From positions 1-38,111 of the forward strand of contig AJWJ01000207.1 of the NCBI GenBank assembly GCA_000277445.1: 38,111 nucleotides of DNA, written 5' to 3'. The DNA comes from Polysphondylium violaceum (lineage: Eukaryota; Evosea; Eumycetozoa; Dictyosteliales; Dictyosteliaceae). Shown one piece after another: positions 21,401 through 33,371 of this stretch. How positions within the stretch are numbered: the stretch's first letter is position 1; each line of letters begins with the position of its first letter. The notes under the pieces were generated by a model, which did not search any database, was not told where the DNA came from, and worked only from the letters and a program-made list of their open reading frames with translations. The position numbers were made by a program, and so were the translations under genes.

Positions 21401-22182
21401 GCCAGATCGAGGAAAAGGTACTAGAGGGAATGAGGCCACCCCGACCTGACAACGTAGACATTCAATACTGTCAACTCATGGAACAATGTTGGGACCAAGA
21501 CCCTGAACAACGTCCCCTCTTTGACTCTATCATTCACTCTCTGGGTAAAATACTCACCGCCTATGAAATCCAAGAGCAAAAGGCCAAAGCCTCTGTCAGA
21601 GGTCTCAGAAGAAATCATAGTGGCAGCAGTATTATGTCTTTTATGCAAACCATTGAATCACCTCTTACTCCACCAATAATCACACCACCTACTATAGATG
21701 CATCCATATTAGATATTAGTAACAACAACAATAATAACAATACTGACAAGGACAAAGATACTAAAATGAATAATAAGGGAACCAAATCAACACTTTTTAG
21801 AAACAATAATATATTTAGTAAACAAAAATCAAAGAGATTTAGTATTGAAGGATCAAGTATTATATCTAGAAATGACGATGCGCCCTCATCAATTATATCG
21901 ACAGCCACCAATGGTTCAAATTTACCATTTAAATTCTCTCCACCCAATTCTTTTATTAAAAGTAGTAATACTGCATCTACAACCAAAGACAATGAAGAGA
22001 AAAAGACATCCTATCTTAGATATAGACCCTCTTTAATGGGTACAACAATGTTATTGTCTAAAAGTATATTAAACGATTTAAACAATGGTAATCGTAATGT
22101 TGATAGTAATAGTAGTAATAATAATGATAAACCACAAAAATATCAAAATAGTTTTTTCATACCTGCCCATAAAAAGAAATAA
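18500..22182 (+). CDS. TKL-type protein kinase with PH domain and Ig-like (ASH/MSP-type) repeats
   Basis: Exons are 18500-18650, 18727-19043 and 19111-22182, giving 1179 aa. A PH domain covers about 34-155 (YSGFLTKQGGNVHNW, KIRWFVLKKGTLTYYL, end GKWIEKIRSALND). After a Ser/Asn-rich linker there are two Ig-like beta folds of ASH/MSP type: about 374-465 (DSFQISNIGTCSFNFEIL, then FLPTSGIIAKGE) and 536-656 (FLISNSGQMDASFQFYI, SLVPKNGTVACGEWFYI). The kinase domain is about 666-971: GVGATGDIYKG, AVKIL, MEYVPGGNLMEVL, HLDLKSPNLL, KVADFNTC, GTTLWMAPEVI, CDVFSFGIILWEL, CWDQDPEQRP. The catalytic loop is HLD rather than HRD and the metal motif DFN rather than DFG; Lys, catalytic Asp and APE are present. 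The tail is Asn/Ser-rich. Signalling at a PIP-bearing membrane is plausible (inference). Confidence 0.9.
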
Positions 22183-22673
22183 TTTATGAGCACATTTATA
22201 TGTAAACTAGAGGTATCGATATAGTAATATATATCTGTTTTTTTACATATTGTAACTTTATTCCAAGAAATAAATTCAATTGAATTTAATTTAATTTTTA
22301 TTTATTTATGTAAAATCTTTTTTTTTTTTCCTTTTATTGGAGCCCTACCCCCATTAACACAGCACCACTCTTTACCATTTCAATCACCCCACTCCCTAGA
22401 TATAATAGAAAGTGTAGACTCCGTTTTGATATAGTATTTTTTAAATCTATTTTTCTATTAAATCTGTTTTAACTCATCAGTATACCTCTTCATTTTAATT
22501 TCAAGACATTCTACTCTGTTATTTATATATTCATATGTATAGAATAACAAGATCACCCTCTTTATTTATTCATTTTTATTTACAACTATCTTTTCTATCT
22601 CTATCTCTATCTCAATCTCTATATATTTTACTACTACATTTTATTTTAATTATTTATTTTGTATTTTATTAAA
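22183..22673. promoter_or_regulatory. Intergenic region: kinase 3' end and upstream region of the SP/TP orphan
   Basis: AATAAA at 22269-22274 is a likely polyadenylation signal. A C-rich box (CCCTACCCCCATTAACACAG, about 22344-22363) and CAATCACCCCACTCCC near 22380-22396 resemble the CA/GT boxes upstream of other genes. TATCTCTATCTC repeats lie near 22595-22615. No gene is seen. Confidence 0.5.
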
Positions 22674-23359
22674 ATGTTTGAATTTAAAACTCCTCAATCA
22701 AAAACTCAAAAGATCATCACCCCAACAGCCGCCACAGCACCTAGTTCACCATTTGTAAATAAATATCTCACTCCTGACAACAGTCTTAAAAAACTTTATG
22801 ATTTACAATCTCCCGATGTTTTACCTCAACTCTCCACCAACCCACTCTATCAAAATGTCCATTCTCCTCCAAAGGAACCTTTAACTGTATATGACTTGAG
22901 ATTGATTTGTGAAAAGGTAATTCATTTTAATTCTTTATTCTCCAAACCTTTTTTTTTTTTTACTTATTTTTAGTTTAAAAGAAATTCTCTAACTGTACAA
23001 AAGAAGATTTAAAAGAAATCATTGAATATTCAAAAAAGAAGAGATATCTTGCTAGAGAATGGTTTCTTTTAAATTGGTTTGAAAATGATCAATCAATTCC
23101 AGAAGAAAGGGTCTTGAGAACTGTTTATTCCATTTTTTGCAAGCTTGAAAAAGAAAATGATAAATTGAATCAAGAGTTTATTCATATGTTTCGAAATGCT
23201 TTTTGGAAAAAGTTGAGAAAAGTTACAACCAAAAAGAGATCAAGATCTAAACCAACCAACAATATCTCAAAGTCATTAAATCCATCAGCAAAGGAAAACT
23301 CTGAGTTTGAAAATCACAACGATGATCTTTTAATTTGTTTGGAAAATTTATTTTTATAA
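22674..23359 (+). CDS. Orphan basic protein rich in SP/TP sites (206 aa)
   Basis: Exon 1 is 22674-22916 and exon 2 is 22982-23359. Only the AAAAG acceptor at 22980-22981 restores frame; the nearer TTTTTAG would hit a stop. The start is the ATG in AAAATG at 22674. The N-terminal 70 residues are disordered with many Ser/Thr-Pro sites (KTPQS, ITPT, SSPF, LTPD, QSPD, HSPP), typical of proline-directed (for example CDK) phosphorylation. The middle is a helical, charged segment: KKFSNCTKEDLKEIIEYSKK, AREWFLLNWF, RVLRTVYSIFCKLEKENDKL. A basic stretch follows (KLRKVTTKKRSRSK) that could be a nuclear signal, then an acidic end. The family is not recognised. A cell-cycle or nuclear role is only a guess from the SP/TP sites and basic patch. 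It converges on the next gene with 26 bp between stops. Confidence 0.75.
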
Positions 23360-23385
23360 ATATAGTGATTTTTAAATATCTTTTT

Positions 23386-23850
23386 TTATTTTGTACAAAT
23401 CATACCAATAGGTTTAGTATTGGTAAATGATATAGTTAATAAATTATCATGGGTCCAAGCATAATATACATTTTCTTTTACTTCTAATTGGAAATCTAAA
23501 CCATCAGAGTCCGCCCAAATAGGATGATAAGTACCAGAACCGTCCTTTTTAATAGTGATACCACCTCTATCTCCAAAACTAACCTTTTGTTTGTGAAGAT
23601 CGAATAATTGTTGGTGACCATTGTTACAACCTTGGTCCCTTGAAAAAATGGCAGGAAATGAATTTACATTTGTTAAAAAGTTTCCATAAGGATAAATCTT
23701 TAATGAATCTCTAGAAAATACGCAATCCCCATTTTGTCTTAATACTGTAATTTGAGCATATAAATCATCTTTTTCCCAATATTGATCTAATAATTGAGCA
23801 CCGCAATTTCCAACAAGAACAATTAAAAATAAAACGAATATTTTTTTCAT
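23386..23850 (-). CDS. Small secreted protein (154 aa)
   Basis: A single exon. The Met at 23850 is chosen because it begins a clear signal peptide (MKKIFVLFLIVLVGNCGAQ); a longer frame to 23913 would put about 21 polar residues before it. The mature protein of about 135 residues holds three Cys (DCVF, GCNNG, MICTK), many aromatic and Gly residues and alternating beta-like segments (LYAQITVLRQNG, ITIKKDGSGTYHPIW, LDFQLEVKENVYYAW, LLTISFTN). There is no transmembrane helix after the signal, so it is probably secreted or lumenal. The family is not recognised; the beta-rich form resembles small extracellular dictyostelid proteins in general style only. Confidence 0.8.
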   Translation of the reverse strand: MKKIFVLFLIVLVGNCGAQLLDQYWEKDDLYAQITVLRQNGDCVFSRDSLKIYPYGNFLTNVNSFPAIFSRDQGCNNGHQQLFDLHKQKVSFGDRGGITIKKDGSGTYHPIWADSDGLDFQLEVKENVYYAWTHDNLLTISFTNTKPIGMICTK

Positions 23851-24389
23851 TTTCCAAGAAAATTTAGAGGTAAATGAATTCAAATCTTTATTTATTTTAT
23901 CTATATAATTCAATTTTTAAACTAAAAAAAAACCCACCCTCGTTTCCATTTTTTACCCTGTCATTTTTTTTAAATCTAACACACCCCTCTTTCTCACTAT
24001 TTACCTTATCAAGATTCTCGATAAATATATCTTTTGAATATCAAACAATACCATTCATAGAGAGTAATACTGTTTTTATGTTGTAATAACATATCTATGT
24101 ATTCAGATGATGAGTAAAGTGGCTATCTAAATATGAGCCATCTTTGTTAACGAGCGGGATACGATATTGTTGTTGTATCTTGTTCTAGGTAAATCAAGGT
24201 CTTGATTTTTGCTATTTGTATTTCTTTATGCTTGATTGACTATGGTTATTATGTCTTGTAAATCAAGATGATACATACATTCAATTCATTCAAATAAAAA
24301 ACACCCTGTGCGCACCATTGTTATCGAATAATAATGATTTTATACAAATTGAAAAAAAAAATAATTTATTTATCTATTCAATTATACAC
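23851..24389. promoter_or_regulatory. Intergenic region: promoter of the secreted-protein gene and 3' end of the SNARE gene
   Basis: Upstream of 23850 there are C-rich boxes, AAACCCACCCTCG (about 23932-23944) and AACACACCCCTC (about 23978-23990). The stretch 24095-24290 is less AT-biased than its surroundings (ATGAGCCATC, ACGAGCGGGATACG, TCAAGGTCTTGA) and carries no open frame; a non-coding RNA there cannot be excluded, but I see no known RNA motif. Confidence 0.45.
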
Positions 24390-25428
24390 CTAAGGTAAAG
24401 ATTGATCTGGAGAAGGTGTTACATCTTGAGAGGGTGTTACGTCTTGAGAGGGTGATGGGGTTGGTGTTGGTGATGGGGTTGGAGTTGGTTCTGGTGTTTT
24501 TTTATGGGCACATGGGAATGAAAAACCACCACATGCAATAACAGCAATAATGAAAATAATCAACTATATGGAATGAATATTAGTATTTGATGAGATGACA
24601 ATATATTCCTGTTTGACTATGCACAACAATCAATACATACAGCTACAACAACAGCGATAATAATCATCATTTTGACATTCTTCCACCACATTGAACATTT
24701 TAATTGTTTACTTTGTTTTTTGAATTTAAAAGATTGGGTATTGAGTGCTTCAGTTTTGTCTACTAAAATTTCAATTTTCTCACCACGTTTCAAGAGTTGT
24801 GGTGCAATGTCACTGACAAGAATATTCTTTACTTCATCTACCTCAGCCATAGTACGACTGAGTTGATCTGTTGCACGGTTATTATTAGAGTAATAATCCT
24901 AAATGAGAATGATATCATATTAGTACTGGCACTATGGGTCGTATAATAACAACATTCGCTAGTTTATCATTTATGATGATGAATATGAAATTTACCATTA
25001 AATTTTCCAAAGTTCTAGAGAAATCTGCATTCATACCATAAGCCATTGCTGTCTTTCCTTTTTCACCATAGATTGATCTAAATCTATTTTTTACATCATC
25101 TAAAAATGCAAATGGTATTCTTCTACCAAACTCTTCATCGGCCATACAAAGATAGGTTAAGCTATCATGTACTAAATAGTGAAATATATATCTGTTATAG
25201 TGTTTATTATTGTATGTTGTGTTTATTAGCCTCTACTCTCTATTCTACACATTCATTTCATCTATATAGATGCGATATATACTTTTCATAGACATAGGAC
25301 ATCTTTGTGTCATTGGGTGGGATTAAATCTAAAATTCTTCTTGTGATAGTTGTAAAATTACCTGTTGTATTTGTAAATTCTGCAAGGACTGATGATCCTC
25401 TTGCTACCAATGAATAGATAATAGGCAT
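24390..25428 (-). CDS. vamp7: VAMP7-type longin R-SNARE with a lumenal Pro/Thr/Ser-rich tail
   Basis: Exons are 25283-25428, 24996-25191, 24641-24898 and 24390-24563, giving 257 aa. The longin domain (about 1-115) starts MPIIYSLVARGSSVLAEF and has YIFHYLVHDSLTYLCMADEE and RIPFAFLDDVKNRF. The R-SNARE motif follows: NRATDQLSRTMAEVDEVKNI, with the zero-layer Arg in LLKRGEKIEILVDKTEAL, then FKKQSKQLKCSMWWKN and a transmembrane helix (MMIIIAVVVALIIFIIAVIA) split by the last intron. It drives fusion in the endosomal/lysosomal or contractile-vacuole pathway. VAMP7 is normally about 220 aa and ends at the membrane; here about 40 residues continue on the lumenal side, rich in TP/SP (PTPTPSPTPTPSPSQDV) with a tandem SQDVTP repeat. 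That tail would be in the vesicle lumen and outside the cell after fusion. Confidence 0.93.
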
Positions 25429-25698
25429 TGTGTGTGTATATATATAATGTGTATGGGTGTGTGCGTTTTCAACAAAAGATGATGTATATAGATATCAAAT
25501 AACGCAGGCGCTTTTTTTGCAATTTTGAAAAAAAAATTTACAAAAATTAAAAAAAAAAATTCTTGCTGACCCTGGTGAGATAGTTTTGAAAAATCAAGAA
25601 ATCTCCTAATTTATTATAAAGACACCTTTTCTGGCATTTAAAAATGTCATTTACAGACACAAATGCATTGGAGAGATAAAGATAGGCACCATGTGATA
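25429..25698. promoter_or_regulatory. Upstream region of the VAMP7-type gene
   Basis: GGCGCTTTTTTTGCAATTTTG near 25507-25527 is one of the recurrent T-run/GCA elements, about 85-100 bp from the start at 25428. TG-repeat DNA (25430-25465) flanks the start. No gene is seen. Confidence 0.5.
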
Positions 25699-26866
<1,168 letters not shown>

Positions 26867-27264
26867 ATCTTGCGATGATCAATATGATCGATGATGGTGA
26901 CAATGAGTATACACAAGGTGTAGAATATGTCAATATGATATTTTTTCAAATAGTTTTTTTTAAAATTAATTTTTATAGATTTTTTGATTGTAACCCCTCT
27001 ATAGAATTTTATAAAAGTAATCAAATTATGTGTGTGTGTGTTTTAATCTTATCTATAGATAACTAATTAACACACCCACTGCCACACGCTCCAAAAAACA
27101 AACTCCGATATTGCCGGATACTTTTTGCAACCATCATCATGACTCAAACAAATTTTTGCAAAAATAAAAAAAAAATTAAAAAAATCTCGTTTTTTTTGGT
27201 TTTGTAATATAAAAATAAACGAGTGAATCAAATTTAGTAAAATAGCAAAGTAGTAGGGAGTAAA
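26867..27264. promoter_or_regulatory. Divergent promoter region, polytopic gene / Mpv17 family gene
   Basis: CACACCCACTGCCACACGCTCC (about 27070-27091) is a CA/CACC box set like those at other starts. CAAATTTTTGCAAAAATAAAAAA near 27148 is the T-run/GCA element, about 100-115 bp before the ATG at 27265. No gene is seen. Confidence 0.55.
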
Positions 27265-28085
27265 ATGAAAGTTTTCTTTAATGCCTGGAGACTCTATAAT
27301 AATGCACTTCAAACTCATCCCGTTAAAACTAAAGCTATCACTGGTGGATGTATGTTATTACCTCTTTAAATTATTAAGATGTGTAATACATTGATTGTTA
27401 ACACATATAATATAAACAGTTGTATTTGCAGCTGGTGATTTTCTCGCCCAAAGATTAGAAAATAAAGGTGAATATAAAATAGAAAGAACTATAATGATGT
27501 CCACTGTTGGTATGTTTGTTATCGTGCCACAAATTCATTTGTATGTTATAATTATGATTAGTAAATAGATATTGTCAGTAGAGATAAAAATATTAACAAC
27601 ACTTTAAAAGTTGGTTTAAATTCTTGGATAAAATTGTACCATCAAAATCCATAAAGGCAACTTGTGGTAAAGTTATTATTGATCAAGTGTTTGGGTGTCC
27701 ATGGTTTGTGTTTTGTAATATGACTAGTGTTCAAATACTTTCACAGAGAAATAATTTTGATGTAGAGCAATGGAAAACAAAAATATCTGAAAATATGCTT
27801 CCAGTATTAAGACAAGCTTGGACTATATGGCCAATAACAAATTTTATTTTATTTAAATATGTTCAACAAGATTATAGATTAATTTTAAGTAACATTGTTA
27901 GTGTCGGTTGGAATTGTTTGCTTTCAACTGTTGCAAATAAGAATATAAATGATAGTAATAATAGTATAGAGAATCAAAATATAGAAAGTAGTTTAATTAA
28001 CAGTAATAATAGTAATAGTAATAATAGTAATATAAATAGTTTAGATAATAGTAGTGTCGAAAATAAAACTAATATTTTAGCATAA
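27265..28085 (+). CDS. Mpv17/PMP22 family membrane protein
   Basis: Exons are 27265-27349, 27420-27540 and 27611-28085, giving 226 aa. The start FFNAWRLYNNALQTHPVKTK followed by AITGG and FAAGDFLAQRLE is the family's first helix signature (W..Y...L..HP..T...T.G.....GD..AQ). Next come VGMFVIVPQIHFWFKFLDKI, KVIIDQVFGCPWF and VLRQAWTIWPITNFILFKYV, and the closing helix around NIVSVGWNCLLST, the position of the family's W..YLS. These are small four-helix proteins of mitochondrial inner or peroxisomal membranes, probably channels; which organelle cannot be told here. The last 35 residues are Asn/Ser-rich (NNSNSNNSN), an added dictyostelid tail. It converges with the next gene, 41 bp between stops. 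Confidence 0.9.
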
Positions 28086-28126
28086 GAGATGATTTATTAG
28101 AAAGCATATATAATCATTTTAAACAT

Positions 28127-28266
28127 TTATTTAATATATTTAACTAATTTTAAAAATGGTTTAATTAAATTATTTGTATTACCAAAACTTAATGATGATC
28201 TTTGTATATAATTGATATTAAAAAGTGATGGCAGTGATTCTTTTGTTGTTGTTGTACAGAAAAATC

Positions 28267-28303
<37 letters not shown>

Positions 28304-28639
28304 GAAAAAACTTCTTCCATGACCTCTTTTAAAGCTATTGTCATTGTTGTAAATTTTACTATTTCTCTTTCTTGAAACATTTAATAAATTATCAGTGATG
28401 GAGGAAATATTATTTCTTCTACCTTTACCATTGTTTATGTTGCCACTATTATTGTTATCATTATCACTACTATTATGAGTTTCATCTGATGAAACTACAG
28501 ATATTGGTTTAGTGGATGGGGTACGTGGTGGGGGTCTATACAGTATTCGTTTTCTTTTTTCTTTTTGTCGTATTTCTGCAGCATTTAGAACAGGTTTAGG
28601 TTTATTTTCAGTCTGAATTCTTGGAGCGCAACTTGCCAT
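28127..28639 (-). CDS. Low-complexity basic protein (170 aa)
   Basis: A single exon from the ATG at 28639. The N-terminal 50 residues are conserved in style: KPVLNAAEIRQKEKRKRILY then RPPPRTPSTKP, a basic helix and a proline segment. The rest is Asn/Ser-rich with basic patches (GKGRRNN, SRKRNSK, KRGHGRSFF), a 12-residue poly-Asn from TTA/ATT repeats (28266-28302), and a mixed hydrophobic end (SLSFGNTNNLIKPFLKLVKYI). The family is not recognised. Basic clusters could be nuclear signals. It is probably a real gene, because the N-terminal codon use is even and the frame is bounded by non-coding DNA, but it is mostly disordered. Confidence 0.65.
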
Positions 28640-28770
28640 TTTCTATGATTGTAATAAAAAAATAAAATATTAATATCAAAGAAAATAATACAATAAAAAA
28701 AAAGATAAAGGTGAAAAAGTTAATAAGTTAAGGATTGTCTAATCTATAATATATAGTTTATTGGAGGTTT

Positions 28771-28814
28771 TTAGTTTGTAGTAGAGATAGTAGGAGTAGT
28801 ATCTTGACTATTGC

Positions 28815-28886
<72 letters not shown>

Positions 28887-28984
28887 CGTTGTTGGTGGTA
28901 GAGGTGGTAGTAGTAGTAGTAAGAGTGGAAGAAATACCATCGGCAGTTTTTAATAAAATAATATCTTTACTATATTTACAAAAT

Positions 28985-29019
<35 letters not shown>

Positions 29020-31709
29020 TATATCTACTTGTTCAGTGTATTGAGTTACTGAAATTTCTTCTTTTTCAACATCTAGACGAATAACCTTCAAGTTTAATTT
29101 AACATAATGGTATTTATATTGATATCTTTTTAATCTTTCTTGATTAATTAATCTATTAAAATTATCATCACTACTACCACTACCACTATTATTATTGTCA
29201 TTGTTACCATTATTGTTTTGGTTATTATTAATATTATTATTATTATTTTTATCAATTTGATGATTATCATCAACTATATTACTACTACTATTTCCAACAA
29301 TACTACTTTCACCTCCTCCACCAACATTATGATTATTTTTCTTATTCTTATTATCATTATTATTATTATTTTTAGTATGCTTAAGACTGTTATTATCTTT
29401 TTTTACCTTTTTTGGAATAGTTAATAATGAAACTTGAGCTCTTCTAATTTCTCTTTGTTTATCAACAGATTTAAACATTTCATTCAATGGACCAAGCATT
29501 GCTTTGACCAAAGGATATTGATAAGGAGACATACAAAGTAAATCAAAAGCAACCATATAATTTAAATCCATGTTGGTTTTGGTATTTGCAATCTCTGGAT
29601 AACGTTGACTAAAGTGAGTCAAGACAGTCCACTCGGCATTCATTTGTCTGCCAATACCCAATGCTTCGCTGACGGTTGAATGTCTCTTTGCAATGGCATC
29701 TTCAATTTTATGATCTTCAAATGTACACTCGTGAATAAGTAAACTTGATCCTTTACCAACCTCAGCCAACAAAGGACAGGGTCTTGTATCGCCAGAGTAG
29801 GTTATACTGATTCCATTCTTGAATTTAATGTAAATGCCATAGGCATCGGAACAATGGATCACTGGAACATAAGTGAATTCATTGATATTCAATTGTTTTA
29901 ATAATTTGAACAAAGACTTTGAATGTGGATCTGAATCTGATATTTTCATTCCATTGAATGAGAGATTTGTCATTCTTTTCAAATCATCCAACCAGTCAAT
30001 TAAACCAGGTGATCCAATAATTGTAATGGGTGGCAATGTCTGGCCTGTCAGTTTTTCAAACTATAATTAATTAATTTATATTTGATGTCAGTGTCTATAG
30101 ATCTACCAATCTTTGAATAATAAATACATACCTCTTGTCTTTTTTGTAATAATCTTGCGATACCTAAATGATGATCTGCGTGTAAATGTGAGATCCAGAT
30201 TAACTTTAAACCTAGAATGATATCAATGATTTTTTTAGGACCATAGAAACGATGGAGTTGAGAGTAGGTACCTTCACCGGCATCCAACAAGATACCGTCG
30301 TTTTGTTCATTAAGACGGAGATAGTTTCCTGTGACATTACGTAATCTTGATGGGGCTGATGAACCTGTACCTGTGAATAACACTTGAGGGAATTTAACCT
30401 TGTCTGGATTTGATTCAAGTAGTTGTTCAAGTTTATCCAATTCTTGTTTAAGCTTTTGTCCTTTGGGTGTATCTATAAATTCAACGTCTACTTCTATGTC
30501 TTCGTCGTCTTCTTCGTTAGTCTCAAAATCGTTGTGTGAGTTGCCTGTGCTATGAGTGATCTTGTTTCTCTCGGCCACTGGCGATATGCCCACTCTTGTC
30601 AATTGTTTGACTTGGTAAAAGTTTGAAGCGGGGAGAGTTGGATGATTGAATTCTTGGAAGGTTCGTTTGTCGGTCGAGATGTCAAAGATGTTTGGAAGGA
30701 ATGAAGACATTCTTGACAATTGCTTGTCGGATGCGTACAACAATGAAGATGGTTCGTTGTATTCTTTGTTTAATATAGTGTGCTTGGTTCCAACGGTAGA
30801 GCTGGTGATTTGTTCCATAAAGTGCTGGTAACGTGGATGGTTGAGTACTTGGGGTGGACAGATGTGAATTGCGTTGGCAAGGACTGCCTTTTTCTCAATG
30901 AATGGTTGGTAGGCTTGGGAGTTGAAAAGACTGTCAAAGTATTCCTCAGAGGGACATCTAATCACGGTGAACTTGAAGCTGGGAATTGGTGGCTCCATAA
31001 CCTGGCCGGGGTGGACAGTTTGTCCTGTCTTGGGACTCACCACAGACTCGCCTTTGGTTAATCTGGTAAACAAGTCGCTGGGGGGGACACCCAATTGGAT
31101 GGCCTTTTCTGGCAAGAATTTGCCCTTAAAGTCGCAAGTCTGGCCAATGTAACACATGATGGCGTCTCTGTCAATGTTCTCCCACACCTTTCTGTCTTGC
31201 TTGAATCTCTTTTTTGTTGGTGAAAATTGAGCTTGCTCTTTTGATGTGATCATGATGTTGCTGTCTAGCGGGCTGAAGGTATCGGGGTTTTCCACCTTTT
31301 CTCCACGCCACAGCGGGATGCTCTTGAAACTAAAGATATTGTCGCCATGTATGACAACGTCTTGTGATTGCTCATTGTGCAATTCAATCACATTTGCACA
31401 GGAAATCCTTTGGAATTCCGATGAAGCGGTAAATAGTTTATGTAATCCCTTGGGGCCAAAGATGTTGATGGGCGATGTGACAAACTCCTCGATGGTCAAC
31501 AACAAACCAATCAAACCACCTATACTCTCCATTGTGAGCGAAGTGATAAATATGGCATCTACCTTTTTCAAGGAAACGTGGTTTCTTCCATTGAGAATTC
31601 TCTGTGACACCTCTCCCGCTTCGAAAATGTATCTGTGAAAATCTGTAAATGCAAAGACACAAGGATCTGCCTCTTCATTATCTCCTGTAATATCTAAAAA
31701 TACTTTCAT
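28771..31709 (-). CDS. elac2: tRNase Z, long form (ELAC2 type)
   Basis: Exon 1 is 30132-31709 and exon 2 is 28771-30060, giving 955 aa. It is the endonuclease that removes 3' trailers from precursor tRNAs, in nucleus and/or mitochondria. The N-terminal half is the degenerate metallo-beta-lactamase half of the long form, with FITSLTMESIGGLIGLLL and the conserved EKAIQLGVPPSDLF..L..GESV. An acidic linker (ETNEEDDEDIEVDVEF) follows, then the active half: FTGTGSSAPSRLRNV, ILLDAGEGT, the metal site ISHLHADHHLG, SGDTRPCP, HECTFED, RHSTVSEA and THFSQRYP. The last 190 residues or so are a disordered Asn-rich tail with long AAT/GAT runs, unusual for the family outside dictyostelids. The first Met has no clear targeting peptide. 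Its promoter faces the EMC2 gene. Confidence 0.96.
28815..28886. repeat. (ATT)n coding microsatellite, poly-Asn in the tRNase Z tail
   Basis: About 72 bp of ATT/TTA units code some 23 consecutive Asn on the minus strand near the C-terminus of tRNase Z. A second run (about 28987-29020) codes a further poly-Asn tract in the same tail. Confidence 0.93.
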
Positions 31710-32000
31710 CTTGGTATATATCTATGTGTCTATATCTACTACGATATATCTATAGATTTATAGTGGTGGATGAAAGAGGAGTGTGTTTGAGAAAAAGGTA
31801 GGGGTGTTTGCTGGATGAATCGCTTCAAAAAAACCGAGAAATCTTGCATATATTTTTATGCAGCAAAAACACTCCCCTTTTTCAAAAATTTTTAAATTTT
31901 TTTTTGTAATTTTTTTTGAATTTTTTCAAAAACTAATGCGTGGGGAGAAGTTCAACTACCCTGACTGCATTTAATATAATATATATACAGGCATTTTAAA
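31710..32000. promoter_or_regulatory. Divergent promoter, tRNase Z / EMC2
   Basis: On the tRNase Z side, GGTGGATGAAAGAGGAGTGTGTTTG and GTAGGGGTGTTTG (about 31763-31810) are G/T-rich boxes. Toward the centre, CTTGCATATATTTTTATGCAGC (about 31843-31864) is a partly symmetrical TGCAT..ATGCA element. T and A runs follow, then CTGACTGCAT before the EMC2 leader. No gene is seen. Confidence 0.5.
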
Positions 32001-33226
32001 ATGACAACAGAGTTGATAGAGTACCAATCCTATCATGACCAACTTCATAAATCTAGATCCTTTAATTGGGTTCTAGTAAGAGATCTACTCAGATTCTTGC
32101 GTAAATCTAAATTCAGAAAATCATTGATTGTCTCTCAGTATGGCTACAAATTGGTGGATCAGTATTTCTCTAAACTCGATCCACAAGAGGGATGGGATCT
32201 CTTGGAGCAAGTGATTGTCTGCTGTTTAGATTGCAATCAAATTGAAAAAGCACAGACCCTATTGAATCGTTTGGTTGCAAAGTTTACCACCAACAGTGTC
32301 AGAGTAAAGAGATTAATTGGTATGTTGTATGAATGTCAAGGTTTAATTCAAGAGGCAATCAATGTTTATCAAACCATTTTACAAGAATATCCATCTGATT
32401 CTGTATGTACATTTACTTGTCACTGTCACCATCATCACATTCACTGACACTTATACATATAGATGAGTATGAAAAGACAGATATCAATTTACAAATCACA
32501 AGGTATTCATAATAGAGCCATTCAATTATTAAATACATATTTACAAATCTATATGTGTGATTTTGAAGCTTGGTTAGAATTGGCATCGATTCATATTAAC
32601 CTCTTGTCATATAAAAGTGCTTTATTCTGTTATGAAGAAATTATATTAAATGCACCAATTAATTATTTATTTTATGTAAAATATGCTGAGGTATGTATTC
32701 ATCAATAATACTCTGATGTTGTTATTGTTTAACCGATACTAATACTGAACGTTATGTACTCAATCACAATCATAGATTTCTTATAGTTTAGGTGGAGCAG
32801 ACAACTTTATTTTGGCATTGAAATATTATACTCACTCTTTGGAATTAAACTCACCCTTGGATTATCCAGAACAAGATCATCCACCAACCAACTTACCATC
32901 CATTTATGGTATTATTATGGTATGTATTTTATTATTATTATTATCTACCATCATCATTCACCACATATTCTAATCGTTTACTTTGCTCATCATCATTATA
33001 GTCAATCTATTCATTTTGTGAATCATCACATGGAGGTGTAAATAAACTTAAAGACTCTCAAGTAAACTTAATGGAGTGGGCCCAAAAACAACTTTTAGAC
33101 ATCACCAATCAATACACACCAGATAAAAAGGATATTGTATCTGCTTTTATAAAACTAACAGATATTCCAAAGAAATCTACTACTCCTAAAGATGTTGAAC
33201 AACAACAACCAACTATTGAAAAATAA
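32001..33226 (+). CDS. emc2: ER membrane protein complex subunit 2 (EMC2/TTC35), TPR protein
   Basis: Exons are 32001-32402, 32463-32690, 32776-32919 and 33002-33226, giving 332 aa (family about 300). All joins are in phase 0. TPR-like helix pairs run through the protein: GWDLLEQVIVCCLDCNQIEK, NRLVAKFTTNSVRVKRLIGM, LIQEAINVYQTILQEYPSDS, then MKRQISIYKSQG, RAIQLLNTYLQIYMCDFEAW, ASIHINLLSYKSALFCYEEI and SYSLGGADNFILALKYYTHS with LELNS. EMC2 is the soluble cytosolic scaffold of the EMC, which inserts tail-anchored and multi-pass proteins into the ER. The C-terminus is a short Gln/Pro-rich extension (EQQQPTIEK). Confidence 0.93.
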
Positions 33227-33371
33227 ATGTTATATGTTTAAAAACCAAGCATATTGTTTTGTCTATATTGTATTTTTCTATCAAGGTGTGCGAGATTTGC
33301 ATCTTTACACATTGTGCAAATAATTAATAATCAACTTGAGAGCAATACAACCGACAGAGAGCAAAGGAAAA

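Noticed and set aside
24095-24290. Possible non-coding RNA gene in a less AT-rich gap
   Set aside because: No tRNA A/B boxes, snoRNA boxes or strong stem were found by eye; TCAAG/CTTGA pairs are too short.
28758-29044. Long Leu/Ile-rich open frames on both strands
   Set aside because: They are other-frame readings of the ATT/AAT repeat that codes poly-Asn in the tRNase Z tail, and have no other protein-like content.
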